Both the position numbers and the translations under genes were made by a program. Below, piece by piece: positions 25,197-34,132 of a stretch of 64,000 bases of DNA; position 1 is the first letter of the stretch, and every line of letters begins with the position of its first letter. Below the pieces are notes generated by a model that had not been told where the DNA came from, ran no database searches, and saw nothing but the letters and a program-made list of their open reading frames with translations. Where the stretch lies: contig NZ_JAIQDE010000006.1 of assembly GCF_020037015.1 (NCBI RefSeq), positions 62,001-126,000 on the forward strand, read 5' to 3'. Source of the DNA: Corallococcus sp. AS-1-6. GTDB taxonomy: Bacteria > Myxococcota > Myxococcia > Myxococcales > Myxococcaceae.

Positions 25197-27147
25197 ACCA
25201 GCGGCTCAGCTCCGTCGTGTCGTCCATCCGCTTCGCGGGCGGCAGGCTGGAGAGGAACACGCGGCCATAGCCCTTGGTCACGATGCGGCGGTCCAGCATC
25301 GCCACGATGCCCCGGTCCGCCTGTGTGCGGATGAGCCGCCCGAAGCCCTGCCGCAGCGCCAGCGCCGCCTGCGGCAGTTGGTACTGGTCGAAGGGCTCCT
25401 CCCCGCGCGCTTGAATCTGACGGATGCGCGCGGCCACCAGCGGGTCGCCGGGAGACGCGAACGGGAGCCGGTCGATGATGACCAGGCTCAGCGCGTCCCC
25501 GGGCACGTCCACGCCCTCCCAGAAGCTGTGCGCGGCGAAGAGCACGCTGGGCGTCTGGCGGAAGGCGTCCAGCAACTGCTGCTTGGGCCGCTCCCCCTGG
25601 AGCAGCGCCTGGTAGGGCAGCCGCGTCGCCGTCAGCTCGTACGCGCGCACCATGTTGCGCAGCGACGTGAAGAGCACGAACGCGCGCCCGCCCGTCACCT
25701 CGCACAACTGGATGATTTCTTCCGCCGCCGCCTCGATGAAGCCCGGGGCGCTGGGGTCCGGCAGGTGCGTGGGCAGGTACAGCGCGGACTGGCGGGGGAA
25801 GTCGAACGGGCTGGGCACCGCCAGCGTGCGCACGCGCGTCACGGGCTGGCCCTCGTCGTCGTACATGCCCATGCGCCTGGCGAAGAAGTCGAAGCGGCTG
25901 TCCGCCGCGAGCGTCGCGGAGGTGAACACCACCGTGTCCAGCGCGCCGTAGAGCCGGTCGCGCAGCTCCTTCGCCACGTCGATGGGGTTCGCGCGCAGGA
26001 ACAACCCCTTGCCGCGCGCCTCCGCCCAGTACACGTGGTCCGCGGACTCGGACTTCTCCAGGAAGGTGAGCTGCTCCGCCATCTCCTCCGCGCGGCGGTG
26101 GATGGCGGCCAGCTCCGGCTCGCGCTCGCTGCCCGCGAAGGACGCCAGCGCGGCCAGGCCTTCACGCACCTGCTCCAGCGCGCCGGACAGCTTGCCCATC
26201 GTCTCCGGGCGCAGGGCCACGGTGGACTCCTGGCTGGACAGCCCCAGCGCGCGCGGCGCCTGGAGGAACAGCGCGTCCGCGTGCGAGCGCACCCGCTGGG
26301 CCAGCGCGGAGAGCGTCGCGTGCCGCTCGTCCTTCGCCGGCAGGGCCGCCACCGCGTCGCGCGACAGCTCCTCCAGCCGGTAGTTGGACACGCTGCACCC
26401 GAAGTGGCTGCTGGCCGCGTCCTCCAGCGCGTGCGCCTCGTCGAAGATGACCGCGTCGTAGAAGGGCAGCACCCCTTCCGTGCGCTTGCCGGAGCTGCGC
26501 AGCGCCAGGTCCGCGAAGAACAGGTGGTGGTTCACCACCAGCAGGTCCGCCGCCTCCGCGCGCTTGCGCATCCGCGTGACGAAGCACGTCTCGTACTGCG
26601 AGCAGCGCGAGCCCAGGCACGTCTCCGACGTGGTGGACAGCCGCGACCACGCGGCGAAGGACTCCGGCAAATCCAGCTCCGCCCGGTCCCCCGTCTCCGT
26701 CTGCGTCACCCACTTCTTGAGCAGCGGCCACTGCTTCGCCTCGTCCTTCGAGACGAACTGCGGGTCCTTCTCGAAGGAGTCGTAGCGGTGCAGGCACAGG
26801 TAGTTGCCGCGCCCCTTGAGGTACGCCGCCTGGAAGCGCAGCCCCAGCTTCTCGCTGAGCAGCGGCAGGTCCTTGAAGAACACCTGGTCCTGGAGCGTCT
26901 TCGTGGCCGTGGACACCACCACCTTGCGCCCGGACAGCAGCGCGGGCACCAGGTACGCCAGCGTCTTGCCCGTGCCGGTGCCGGCCTCCGCCAAGAGGTA
27001 GCTGCCCTCCGCGAAGGCCCGCTCCACCGCGCGCGCCATCTGGAGCTGCTCCGGGCGGTGCTCGTACGCGGGCAGCGCCTCCTCCAGCGCGCCACCGGGC
27101 CCCAGCAGGCTGTCGACAGAGAGAGGACGGGGCGCGGGCGCGGACAT
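25150..27147 (-). CDS. DinG/XPD-type ATP-dependent DNA helicase
   Basis: A 665-residue superfamily 2 helicase. The Walker A box is GTGTGKT (about 56-62). Four cysteines (NYLCLH, ETCLGSRC, YETCF) form the iron-sulfur cluster site of XPD/DinG proteins, followed by VVNHHLFFADL. The DEAH box is FDEAHALED and the C-terminal motif VI is QGFGRLIRTQADRG. It should unwind 5'-tailed or R-loop substrates during repair. There is no exonuclease domain. It stands alone and converges on the TonB-dependent receptor gene. Confidence 0.92.
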   Translation of the reverse strand: MSAPAPRPLSVDSLLGPGGALEEALPAYEHRPEQLQMARAVERAFAEGSYLLAEAGTGTGKTLAYLVPALLSGRKVVVSTATKTLQDQVFFKDLPLLSEKLGLRFQAAYLKGRGNYLCLHRYDSFEKDPQFVSKDEAKQWPLLKKWVTQTETGDRAELDLPESFAAWSRLSTTSETCLGSRCSQYETCFVTRMRKRAEAADLLVVNHHLFFADLALRSSGKRTEGVLPFYDAVIFDEAHALEDAASSHFGCSVSNYRLEELSRDAVAALPAKDERHATLSALAQRVRSHADALFLQAPRALGLSSQESTVALRPETMGKLSGALEQVREGLAALASFAGSEREPELAAIHRRAEEMAEQLTFLEKSESADHVYWAEARGKGLFLRANPIDVAKELRDRLYGALDTVVFTSATLAADSRFDFFARRMGMYDDEGQPVTRVRTLAVPSPFDFPRQSALYLPTHLPDPSAPGFIEAAAEEIIQLCEVTGGRAFVLFTSLRNMVRAYELTATRLPYQALLQGERPKQQLLDAFRQTPSVLFAAHSFWEGVDVPGDALSLVIIDRLPFASPGDPLVAARIRQIQARGEEPFDQYQLPQAALALRQGFGRLIRTQADRGIVAMLDRRIVTKGYGRVFLSSLPPAKRMDDTTELSRWFNGPVRPVPPVRSIR

Positions 27148-27300
27148 GCGGCGGTTCGGGGGCAGGAGGACGCGAAAGGCGGCCCCGCAGGATAACAGCG
27201 CCCGGCGCCCCCCGCGCGTTCCCTGACGCGGCCCGGAAGCCCTGCCTCCCGCCCGCCCGGGAAGCGGGCCGGCCGGCGCTCCGCCGCGCCCGAGGCCGGC

Positions 27301-28056
27301 TCAGGCCGCGCGTATCATCTGGACGAGCACCAGCAACAGCACCAGGGACACCACCAACACGGCGCCCATCACCACGGTCTTCACCTTGCGCCCCAGCACC
27401 GGTGACGGCCCGTCGGAGGTGAGCGGCGTCGCCGTCGTCACCCGGCGGACCACCTCATCCCGCCCGCGCAGCGCCTGGGCGTCGTTCGGCGCCCGGGCCA
27501 GCCGCATGCGGTACAGCCGGCCCACCATGGCCATCTCGCCCCGCCCCATCGCCTGGGACAGCAGGCGGTCATGCGCGTCCCAGTCGTGCCAGGCCTCCAG
27601 CAGCTCGCGCCACTCCCCGGCCAGGAGTTCGGAGGGCTGGTGCTCGTCCGGGATGAAGTTGGCGTAGACCAACCCGCACGCCGAACAGGACCCGGCGTCC
27701 TCGCGCATGGGCGCCACGCACTTGGGGCAGCGGCCCGGAGGCGCCTGGAAGGGGTCCTCACCCGACACCCGCGGATCCGCGGCGGGCGCGTCCTGGCGCA
27801 CCACCCGCAGCGCGGTGACGCTGGGTCGCGACGGAGGACCCTCGGCGGGGGCCTTCACCGGCACCGCCACCGCCAGGCCCTCCCCTCCGTCACCCGCCGG
27901 AGCAGGCGCGGGCCGCGCGGACGCAGGTGGGGAGAGGGACGGCGCCGCCCGCGTCCACGCCCCACACGCCGGGCACGCCACGGCCAGCGCGTGGTCCTCC
28001 AGGACGTAGGTCTCCACCTTCACCAGCCGGTCGCAGCTCTCGCACTGGTACTTCAT
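27301..28056 (-). CDS. Zinc-ribbon protein with C-terminal membrane anchor
   Basis: A 251-residue protein. The N-terminal zinc ribbon uses Cys5/Cys8 and a second CPAC pair near residue 30; another pair of motifs (CPKC and CSAC) lies in the middle after a Pro/Ala-rich linker. The C-terminus is one membrane helix (about 225-247), so the ribbons face the cytoplasm. The start overlaps the end of the M50 protease gene by four bases (ATGA-type coupling), so the two are made together and may work together. No specific function is known. Confidence 0.75.
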   Translation of the reverse strand: MKYQCESCDRLVKVETYVLEDHALAVACPACGAWTRAAPSLSPPASARPAPAPAGDGGEGLAVAVPVKAPAEGPPSRPSVTALRVVRQDAPAADPRVSGEDPFQAPPGRCPKCVAPMREDAGSCSACGLVYANFIPDEHQPSELLAGEWRELLEAWHDWDAHDRLLSQAMGRGEMAMVGRLYRMRLARAPNDAQALRGRDEVVRRVTTATPLTSDGPSPVLGRKVKTVVMGAVLVVSLVLLLVLVQMIRAA

Positions 28057-29054
28057 GACCACACCTCTCGCAGCGGGATGGGCATCGCGCACCCTACCAG
28101 CGCCAGCAGGCACAGCGCGCAGATGACCTTGCGCGAGGCGCTCAGGGGCTCCTCGGGCCGCAGCACCTCCGGGTGGCCGAAGCCCACGACCTTGCTCGCC
28201 ACCACCAGCCACAGCCCCCATGACACGGTGACGAACACGGTGAGGAACAGCAGCACCACCGCCACGCCGTGGCCCACCCACCGGGCCCGGGGCCCCAGCA
28301 CCGCGAACGTCAGGTGCCCGCCGTCCAACTGCCCCACCGGCAGCAGGTTGAGCAGCGTCACCAGCAGGCCGAACCACGCCGCCATCACCACCGGGTGCAC
28401 CACCACGTCCTTGCCCTCCGGCAGCGGCCCCAGCGCCAGCCACGTCAGCGCCTTCATGATGAGGTTGTCGCCAAAGAGCGTCTGGTGGCTCGTGTAGACG
28501 GGCGCCATCGCGGGCGGAGCCTGCGTCAGCTTCTCCATCGCCCACCGCAGCAGGTCCTGCCCCAGCACCCACAGCGACGACTCGCCGGGGAACGCGGACG
28601 GCACCGGCGGCGAGTCCACCACCGTGGAGTGCAGCAGCCCCCAGTAGAGCAGGGGCAGCGCCACCACCAGGCCCGCCAGCGGCCCCGCCGCGCCAATGTC
28701 CACCAGCGCGTCGCGCGTGGGGATGCGCCCGCGCAGCCGGATGACCGCGCCCAGCGTGCCCAGGCTCCCCGGCACCGGCAGCGGGATGAAGTACGGCAGG
28801 GACGTGTCCACCCGGTGCCACCGCGCGAGCACGTAGTGCCCCATCTCGTGCGAGCCCAGGATGGCCAGCAGCGACCCGCTGAAGAACAGCGCCTGGGTCC
28901 GGTCCTCCGCGAGCAGCCCGCCCCCGCTGAACGGGAACGAGCGGCCGAAGAGCAGCAGGTACGCGAGGAACGTCGTCCCCAGCGTCACCACGAAGAGCAG
29001 CAGGTGCAGCCAGACGCGGGCCGGGGCGGGACGGGGAACGGAAACCGGGTGCAT
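28053..29054 (-). CDS. Site-2 protease (M50) family membrane protein
   Basis: A 333-residue polytopic metalloprotease. The zinc motif HEMGH is at residues 69-73 and the third ligand lies in QLDGGH (Asp244). About six hydrophobic helices are visible. No PDZ domain interrupts it, so it belongs to the short M50 group related to SpoIVFB/EcsB-neighbour types rather than RseP. Such proteases cut membrane-anchored regulators; the co-encoded zinc-ribbon protein with one membrane helix is a candidate partner or substrate (inference). The first 12 residues are basic and short before the first helix. Confidence 0.9.
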   Translation of the reverse strand: MHPVSVPRPAPARVWLHLLLFVVTLGTTFLAYLLLFGRSFPFSGGGLLAEDRTQALFFSGSLLAILGSHEMGHYVLARWHRVDTSLPYFIPLPVPGSLGTLGAVIRLRGRIPTRDALVDIGAAGPLAGLVVALPLLYWGLLHSTVVDSPPVPSAFPGESSLWVLGQDLLRWAMEKLTQAPPAMAPVYTSHQTLFGDNLIMKALTWLALGPLPEGKDVVVHPVVMAAWFGLLVTLLNLLPVGQLDGGHLTFAVLGPRARWVGHGVAVVLLFLTVFVTVSWGLWLVVASKVVGFGHPEVLRPEEPLSASRKVICALCLLALVGCAMPIPLREVWS

Positions 29055-29152
29055 GCGCGAAGATGCCTCACGTCCGCCAGAGGGGCGACCACTCCCGCGC
29101 CGCCCGGCGGATGAAGTGTCCAACAGAACTCGGAATACCCCGACCCGGGTCC

Positions 29153-29180
29153 TTGACTTGAAAAAGCCTTCTGCTACGTA
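29153..29180 (+). promoter_or_regulatory. Probable promoter of the small lipoprotein gene
   Basis: TTGACT (29153-29158) and TACGTA (29175-29180) are separated by 16 bases and preceded by TGC (extended -10 type). The gene starts about 90 bases downstream. The surrounding 200 bases between the protease and lipoprotein genes hold nothing else clear. Confidence 0.4.
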
Positions 29181-29270
29181 CCCGGCCGCTTGAGGTTTTA
29201 CTGAACGGCGGAGGGCCCGTCCGGGCCGTTCCGTCACCATCCAAGCCACCGTCTGTTGGGGAGATAAAAC

Positions 29271-29618
29271 ATGAAGAAGTTCATCCTGTCCGCCGTCGCC
29301 GCCGCCTCCCTCGTGGGCTGCACCAGCGTCGAGTCCGCCGTCGTCTCCGGCTCCGAGATCGCCGCCAACGGCGAGGCCGTGGCCGTCATCCAGGGCAGCT
29401 CGCTGGGCCTGACCGCGATCTTCCACATCATCGACATCGTCCAGAGCGACCTGGACACCGTGGTGAACAAGCTCCTCATCACCGAGGCGAAGGCCATGGG
29501 CGCCTCCAAGGTGGACCTGAAGTCGGCGAACACCACGCCCCGTCACGGCATCTTCGCCCTGTTCGGCACCATCATCGGCATCACCAGCTCCTCCGCGACC
29601 GGCGTGGCGGTGAAGTAG
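29271..29618 (+). CDS. Small lipoprotein of unknown function
   Basis: A 115-residue protein. Two lysines, a hydrophobic stretch and the lipobox LVGC (Cys17) show a lipoprotein signal peptide. The mature 99 residues contain an amphipathic region around SLGLTAIFHIIDIVQSD and a segment ITEAKAMGASKVDLKSAN that looks like a small alpha/beta unit found in short lipoproteins with heavy-metal or stress-associated folds, but no family is certain. It has its own promoter-like sequence, a good ribosome binding site (GGGGAGATAAAAC before the ATG) and a downstream terminator, so it is probably a stand-alone, well-expressed envelope gene. Confidence 0.8.
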   Translation: MKKFILSAVAAASLVGCTSVESAVVSGSEIAANGEAVAVIQGSSLGLTAIFHIIDIVQSDLDTVVNKLLITEAKAMGASKVDLKSANTTPRHGIFALFGTIIGITSSSATGVAVK

Positions 29619-29649
29619 TCCGAAGCTGCCTCCTCACCGAGGCAGTCCG

Positions 29650-29679
29650 AAGGCCCCCTGGGAACAGCGGGGCCTTTTC
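29650..29679 (+). terminator. Intrinsic terminator after the small lipoprotein gene
   Basis: AAGGCCCC (29650-29657) pairs perfectly with GGGGCCTT (29669-29676) across an 11-base loop, and the stem runs into TTT. It lies 31 bases past the stop. Confidence 0.7.
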
Positions 29680-29704
29680 CATTTCCAGCCCCCGGATTCT
29701 CCCC

Positions 29705-30526
29705 ATGCGCGCCCTCCTCCTCGTGCCCCTCGTGTGCGTCCTCGCGTGCCGTTCGTCCTCGTCCGGAGGCGCGAACGACGCGGAGCTGATGGCCCAGGTG
29801 CGGGAGAAGCTGGCCGCGCGCGACGCGAAGCTCCAGGCCTACCAGTTGGAGGGCACCCAGACGGAAGGGGAGACGGCCTCCGCGGGCTTCACCTTCGCCT
29901 ACCGCGCGCCCCAGAAGATGCGCGGCACCGTGTCCGCGCCCCAGGCCCGGCAGGTGTGGTGGGACGGCAAGCACCTGTACGAGCAGGTGGAGGCGACGAA
30001 GCAGTTCACCACCTTCACCTCCCAGGTCTCCGCGGAGAAGCTGTCCGCGTTCCTCACCGAAATCTTCACCCCCTTCGTGCCGGACGGCTTCCGCGCGCCG
30101 CTGCTCCTGCGCAGCGCGAAGGCGAAGCGCACCACCGGCCTGCCCCAGGCGAAGGAGGCCGTGGAGCTGACCATGGCGCTGGAGGGCGAGGCGGGCGGCG
30201 GCGTGGAGGTGACGTACGTGCTGCGCTGGCCCTCGCTGGACTTCCTGGCCAAGAAGACGCGCGCGCCGGACGGCACCCGGGCGGAGGTGCGGATGGAGGA
30301 GGAGCACTGCGACGCGGCCCTGGGGCTGTGCGTGCCCCGGAAGCTGACGCGCTGGCTGGGGGACGCGAAGCAGGGGGAGACGGTGCTGTCGAAGGTGGAC
30401 CTGAAGACGCCGCTGCCCAACGACGCCTTCACCCCCGCCGCTCCGGACGGATACAGCGTGCAGACCCGGACACTCGTGGACAGCGAAGCGCAGGAGAGTG
30501 GACCGAAGTCGCCCGCGGGCGGTTGA
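29705..30526 (+). CDS. LolA-like lipoprotein
   Basis: A 273-residue protein with a short signal peptide and lipobox VLAC (Cys15). After a Ser/Gly linker, the mature part reads as a LolA/LolB-type half-barrel: an initial helix (LMAQVREKLAARDAKLQAY), then YQLEGTQTEG and FTFAYRAPQKMRG, where the family usually has a lipid-contact strand and the R-x-P-x-K/R-x-R motif. A disulfide-capable pair lies in HCDAALGLCVP. LolA-like lipoproteins carry or bind lipids at the outer membrane; the exact cargo is unknown. It is followed closely by the HAD phosphatase gene on the same strand. Confidence 0.6.
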   Translation: MRALLLVPLVCVLACRSSSSGGANDAELMAQVREKLAARDAKLQAYQLEGTQTEGETASAGFTFAYRAPQKMRGTVSAPQARQVWWDGKHLYEQVEATKQFTTFTSQVSAEKLSAFLTEIFTPFVPDGFRAPLLLRSAKAKRTTGLPQAKEAVELTMALEGEAGGGVEVTYVLRWPSLDFLAKKTRAPDGTRAEVRMEEEHCDAALGLCVPRKLTRWLGDAKQGETVLSKVDLKTPLPNDAFTPAAPDGYSVQTRTLVDSEAQESGPKSPAGG

Positions 30527-30572
30527 CCGGCCCGCCGCCCGTCGCCACCTTGGCGGCGGAGGTTTGCCGCGA

Positions 30573-31286
30573 ATGGTCGAGAACGTCATCTTCGACGTGG
30601 ATGGGACGCTGGTGGATTCCGTGGACGAGCACGCCGAGGCCTGGCGCCGGTCGTTCATCGAGTTCGGGCGGGACATCCCGTTCGCCCACGTGCGCAGCCA
30701 GATTGGCAAGGGCGCCGACCAGTTGCTGCCCGTCTTCTTCAACGACGAGGAGCTGGAGCGCTTCGGCAAGGACCTGGAGGAGGACCGCTCCGCGCGCTTC
30801 AAGCGCGAGTTCCTGCCCAAGGTGCGCGCCTTCCCGCGCGTGAAGGAGCTGTTCCAGCTCCTGCGCAAGCGCGGCCGGAAGATCGCCCTGGCCTCCAGCG
30901 CCAAGGACGACGAGCTCAAGCGCTACGTGGAGCTGTGCGGCATCGACGGACTGTTCGAGGCGAAGACGGCCAAGGACGAGGTCGACAAGAGCAAGCCGCA
31001 CCCGGACATCTTCGAGGCCGCGCTCGCGAAGCTGGGCAAGCCGGACCCCGCCACGGTGGTGGTGGTGGGTGACACGCCCTTCGACGCGCTGGCCGCGGGC
31101 AAGCTGCACCTGGCGTCCGTGGGCATGCTGTGCGGCGGCTTCCGCGCGGAGGACCTGCGCACGGCCGGCTGCCGCACGCTGGTGAAGGACCCCGCGGAGC
31201 TGCTGCGCCGCCTGGAGACGGATCCCGAAATCTGGCCCTGGGACGCGGCGTCGCGGGACACCTCCAAGGACGAGGAGTCGCGCTGA
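30573..31286 (+). CDS. HAD-family phosphatase
   Basis: A 237-residue haloacid-dehalogenase hydrolase. Motif I is DVDGTLVDS with nucleophile Asp8 and acid/base Asp10. Motif II Ser lies in ALASSAK, the Lys is in DEVDKSKPHPD, and motif IV is VVGDTPFDALAA. A helical cap sits between motifs I and II. The pattern is that of phosphoglycolate phosphatase/beta-phosphoglucomutase-like enzymes; the substrate is unknown. The start at 30573 follows GGCGGAGG and gives the family's typical first strand at residue 3. Confidence 0.9.
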   Translation: MVENVIFDVDGTLVDSVDEHAEAWRRSFIEFGRDIPFAHVRSQIGKGADQLLPVFFNDEELERFGKDLEEDRSARFKREFLPKVRAFPRVKELFQLLRKRGRKIALASSAKDDELKRYVELCGIDGLFEAKTAKDEVDKSKPHPDIFEAALAKLGKPDPATVVVVGDTPFDALAAGKLHLASVGMLCGGFRAEDLRTAGCRTLVKDPAELLRRLETDPEIWPWDAASRDTSKDEESR

Positions 31287-31289
31287 CGT

Positions 31290-31334
31290 CCGCCGCGGGG
31301 TGAAGGCGTCCCCGGCGGCCACGGACACGTGGCC
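31290..31334. terminator. Probable bidirectional terminator region
   Basis: Two adjacent hairpins lie between convergent genes. CCGCCGCGGGG (31290-31300) pairs with CCCCGGCGG (31310-31318) with one bulged base, and GGCCAC (31317-31322) pairs with GTGGCC (31329-31334). There is no T-run. Confidence 0.4.
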
Positions 31335-31355
31335 ACCGGTGGAGCCCTCCGGGTG

Positions 31356-31808
31356 CTACTTGCGCGAACCGCCCCGCTTCGCGCGTGAACGCGACGCGGT
31401 GCTCTTGCGAGCCGTCCCGCGACGCGCGGTGCTCTTGCGAGCCGTGGAGCGCTTGCCGGCGGTCCCGGTGCGCGAGGTGGCCTTGCGGCCGGTGGTGGTG
31501 CGCCGGGCCCGGGTGGGCGCGGCCTTCCTGCGGCTGGAGGTCGTCTTCTTCGCCGTGGCGGCGCGGCGCTTGCCGCCCACGCGTCCGGCCTTGCGCGCGT
31601 TCTTGCGGGCCGTGGGGCGCCGGCGGGCCGCCTTCGCCTTGCTGCCGGAGCCGCCCTTCACGCCGCCACCGGTGAGCTTGTTGACGGTGGCCCACGCGCG
31701 GGCCTCCGCGGTCTTCTCGCTGGTGCCCTTGTCCTCGTAGCCCTTCTCGATGTGCCGGGCCATGCGCTTCTGCTTCGCCGAGTACTTGTCCTTGCTTCCT
31801 CGTGCCAT
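31356..31808 (-). CDS. Histone-like protein with Lys/Arg/Ala-rich tail
   Basis: A 150-residue, very basic protein. The first 50 residues form a small domain (YSAKQKRMARHIEKGYEDKG, then SEKTAEARAWATVNKLTGGG) that in databases is often labelled plasmid stabilisation. The last 95 residues are almost only Lys, Arg, Ala, Thr, Ser and Gly with repeated TARK/TSRR-like blocks, resembling the C-terminal tail of histone H1. It probably binds DNA non-specifically. The repetitive tail is encoded by short imperfect DNA repeats (GTGCTCTTGCGAGCCGT-type on the plus strand near 31400-31450). Confidence 0.78.
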   Translation of the reverse strand: MARGSKDKYSAKQKRMARHIEKGYEDKGTSEKTAEARAWATVNKLTGGGVKGGSGSKAKAARRRPTARKNARKAGRVGGKRRAATAKKTTSSRRKAAPTRARRTTTGRKATSRTGTAGKRSTARKSTARRGTARKSTASRSRAKRGGSRK

Positions 31809-32012
31809 TCAATCCCCTCCTGGAGAACGTCCCGGCGCGGGTCCGTGGCACGGAGTCCGCGTCGCCTGGAAGGTGAACACGCCTGCCCAGGGAGGGAACC
31901 CGCCGGCCCCCTACCCCTGTCCACCCGTGGAAGCTCTCCGCGCGCGGGAGGTGGGGAATGGACAGTGCCCCTGCCCTTTTCTCCCGGCTCCCGCTGGTGC
32001 GCGGGGACGGTC

Positions 32013-33026
32013 GTGCGCAGCTTGGAGACGCCGCACAGAAAGCCGAGGTTTCCTCTGGAACCCGCACTCAACGCACCGCCGCGCCTTCGCCACCTGGATG
32101 AGGGGCCCGCGGTCCTGGTGGTGAACACGCGCTCGCGCTCGGGGCGCGACGCCTTCGAACAAGCCCGGGAGCTGCTGGCCGCCCACGGCATCCCGCTCAT
32201 GGCCGCGCACGCGCTCACGCGGCCCAAGCGCCTGCGCAAGGTGGTGGAGGAGGCCCTGGCCCAGGGGGCCCGCCGCGTCCTCGTGGGAGGAGGCGACGGC
32301 ACCATCAGTTGCGCGGTGCAGGCGCTGATGGGGCGCGACGTGACGCTGGGCGTGGTGCCGCTGGGCACCGGCAACGACTTCGCCCGCTCGCTGGGCATCC
32401 CGGACACGCTGGAGGCCGCGTGTGACGTCATCGCCGGTGGCTACACGGCGCGCGTGGACGTGGGGCTCGTCAACGGGCGGCCCTTCCTCAACGCCGCCAG
32501 CCTGGGGCTCACCACCGCCATCGCGAAGCGGCTCACGCAGGAATTGAAGCAGCGCGCCGGCAAGCTGGCCTACCCCATGGCCGCCGCCGCGGAGATGCGC
32601 ACGCTGCAGCCCTTCCACGTCCGGCTCCAGGCGGACGGCCGGACGCTGGAGGTGGACGCGCTCCAACTGGTGGTGGGCAACGGCCGCTACCACGGCGCGG
32701 GCAACATGGTGGCGCCGGACGCGACGCTGGATGACCGCTGCTTCCACGTCTATGCCATCACCGCGCCCTCCGCGGCGGAGGGCGGAGAGCGCACGGGGCT
32801 GGGCCACCTGCAGGACGTGGCCACGCTGGCGCGCGTGGCGCTGGGCATGAGGAGCGGCGGGCACCTGGAGCACGAGTCCGTCGTGCACCTGCACACCTCG
32901 CGGCTCGTCGTGGAGACGGACCCGCCCATGGAGATGAACGCGGACGGGGAGAACGTGGGCATGACGCCCATGCGCTTCGAGGTCGCCCCCGCGGCGCTGC
33001 GCGTCTACGCGCCCGCGCCGCAGTAG
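32013..33026 (+). CDS. Diacylglycerol/sphingosine kinase-like lipid kinase
   Basis: About 337 residues. The nucleotide-binding signature of the DAGK catalytic domain is clear: VLVVNTRSRSGRD near the N-terminus, VLVGGGDGTISCAVQALMG, and VVPLGTGNDFARSLGI. The C-terminal beta-sandwich half contains ALQLVVGNGRYHGAGNMVAP and ends with the ADGENVGMTP motif. The family includes YegS/DgkB lipid kinases acting on diacylglycerol at the inner membrane. The start is uncertain: GTG at 32013 adds about 28 residues before the first strand, and other starts exist up to 31752. Confidence 0.85.
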   Translation: MRSLETPHRKPRFPLEPALNAPPRLRHLDEGPAVLVVNTRSRSGRDAFEQARELLAAHGIPLMAAHALTRPKRLRKVVEEALAQGARRVLVGGGDGTISCAVQALMGRDVTLGVVPLGTGNDFARSLGIPDTLEAACDVIAGGYTARVDVGLVNGRPFLNAASLGLTTAIAKRLTQELKQRAGKLAYPMAAAAEMRTLQPFHVRLQADGRTLEVDALQLVVGNGRYHGAGNMVAPDATLDDRCFHVYAITAPSAAEGGERTGLGHLQDVATLARVALGMRSGGHLEHESVVHLHTSRLVVETDPPMEMNADGENVGMTPMRFEVAPAALRVYAPAPQ

Positions 33027-33041
33027 GGCCGCTTCGCGCGG

Positions 33042-34073
33042 CTACACCTTCTCCAGCACGCTGGAGAGCACCTGGGCGGTGAAGTTCACCAGGGGAATCA
33101 CGCGCCGGTAGTCCATGCGCGTGGGCCCGATGACGCCCACCGTGCCCAGCACCGCCTCCGCCGTGCCGTAGGGGCTGGCGATGACGGTGACGTCGCCGGC
33201 CGCGGAGAACTCGCTCTCCGCGCCGATGAAGACGTGCATCTCCTTGGTGCGCTGCACGCGGTCCAGCAGGTGCAGCAGCTTGTGCTTCTCATCCAGGGCG
33301 CGGAACAGCGCGCGGATGCGCTCCACGTCCGCGAACTCCGGCTGCTCCAGGAAGGAGCCGGTGCCTTCGATGAGCACGCGCTCGGGCGTCTGCAGGTCGG
33401 TGGCGGCGGCGCCCAGCTTGAGGGCCTTGGCGGTGAGCGCGTTGTAGAGCGCCTGCTCCTGGTCCATCTCCGCGCGGATGCGCTCGCGCGCCTCCTCCAG
33501 GGGCACCTGGTGCAAGAGCTCGGAGAGGTAGTTGCTGGCCTTCATGAGCTCATCGGACGTCACCGGGAAGTCCACGGTGAGGGCCTTGTTGTGCACCTGG
33601 CCGTTCTGGCCCACGAGGATGGCGAGCACGCGGTTCTCGCGCAGGCGCAGGAACTCGATGCGCTGGAACACGGCGGCGTCGGCGCGGGGCGTGAGGACGA
33701 CGCCCGCGTGGCGCGTGAGCGAGTGCAGCACGCGGCTGGCCTCCGACAGCACCTCGTCCAGGCTGGACTCGTGGACCAGGCCGGCGTGGATGAGCTCGCG
33801 GTCGCGGGGGGCGGGGTCGCGCAGCTTCACCAGGGTGTCCACGTAGAAGCGGTAGCCCCGGTCGGTGGGCACGCGGCCGGCGGACGTGTGGGGCTTCTCC
33901 AGGAAGCCCAGGGCCTCCAGGTCCGCGAGCACGTTGCGCATGGTCGCGGAGGACACCTCGAACTCTCCGCGGCGCGTCAGTTGCTGACTGCCGACCGGGC
34001 CGCCGGTGGTGATGTGCTCCTGCACCACGGCCCGGAGGACTTCCTTCTCGCGCTCACCCAATTCGTCGAGCAT
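33042..34073 (-). CDS. hrcA: HrcA heat-shock repressor
   Basis: A 343-residue HrcA. The N-terminal winged helix is at about 1-75 (EREKEVLRAVVQEHITTGGP, then SSATMRNVLADLEALGFLEKPHTSAGRVPT), which is the family signature. A central GAF-like dimerisation domain and inserted domain follow, ending FTAQVLSSVLEKV. HrcA represses groE and dnaK operons by binding the CIRCE operator. No CIRCE-like TTAGCACTC-N9-GAGTGCTAA repeat is seen in this window, and no chaperone genes are adjacent, so its targets lie elsewhere and it may not regulate itself. Confidence 0.95.
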   Translation of the reverse strand: MLDELGEREKEVLRAVVQEHITTGGPVGSQQLTRRGEFEVSSATMRNVLADLEALGFLEKPHTSAGRVPTDRGYRFYVDTLVKLRDPAPRDRELIHAGLVHESSLDEVLSEASRVLHSLTRHAGVVLTPRADAAVFQRIEFLRLRENRVLAILVGQNGQVHNKALTVDFPVTSDELMKASNYLSELLHQVPLEEARERIRAEMDQEQALYNALTAKALKLGAAATDLQTPERVLIEGTGSFLEQPEFADVERIRALFRALDEKHKLLHLLDRVQRTKEMHVFIGAESEFSAAGDVTVIASPYGTAEAVLGTVGVIGPTRMDYRRVIPLVNFTAQVLSSVLEKV

Positions 34074-34132
34074 TCCCGCTCACGCTCCGGAGGGTGTCGG
34101 CCCGACCTCCGGGTCTCCATGCCTCCTGTAGA

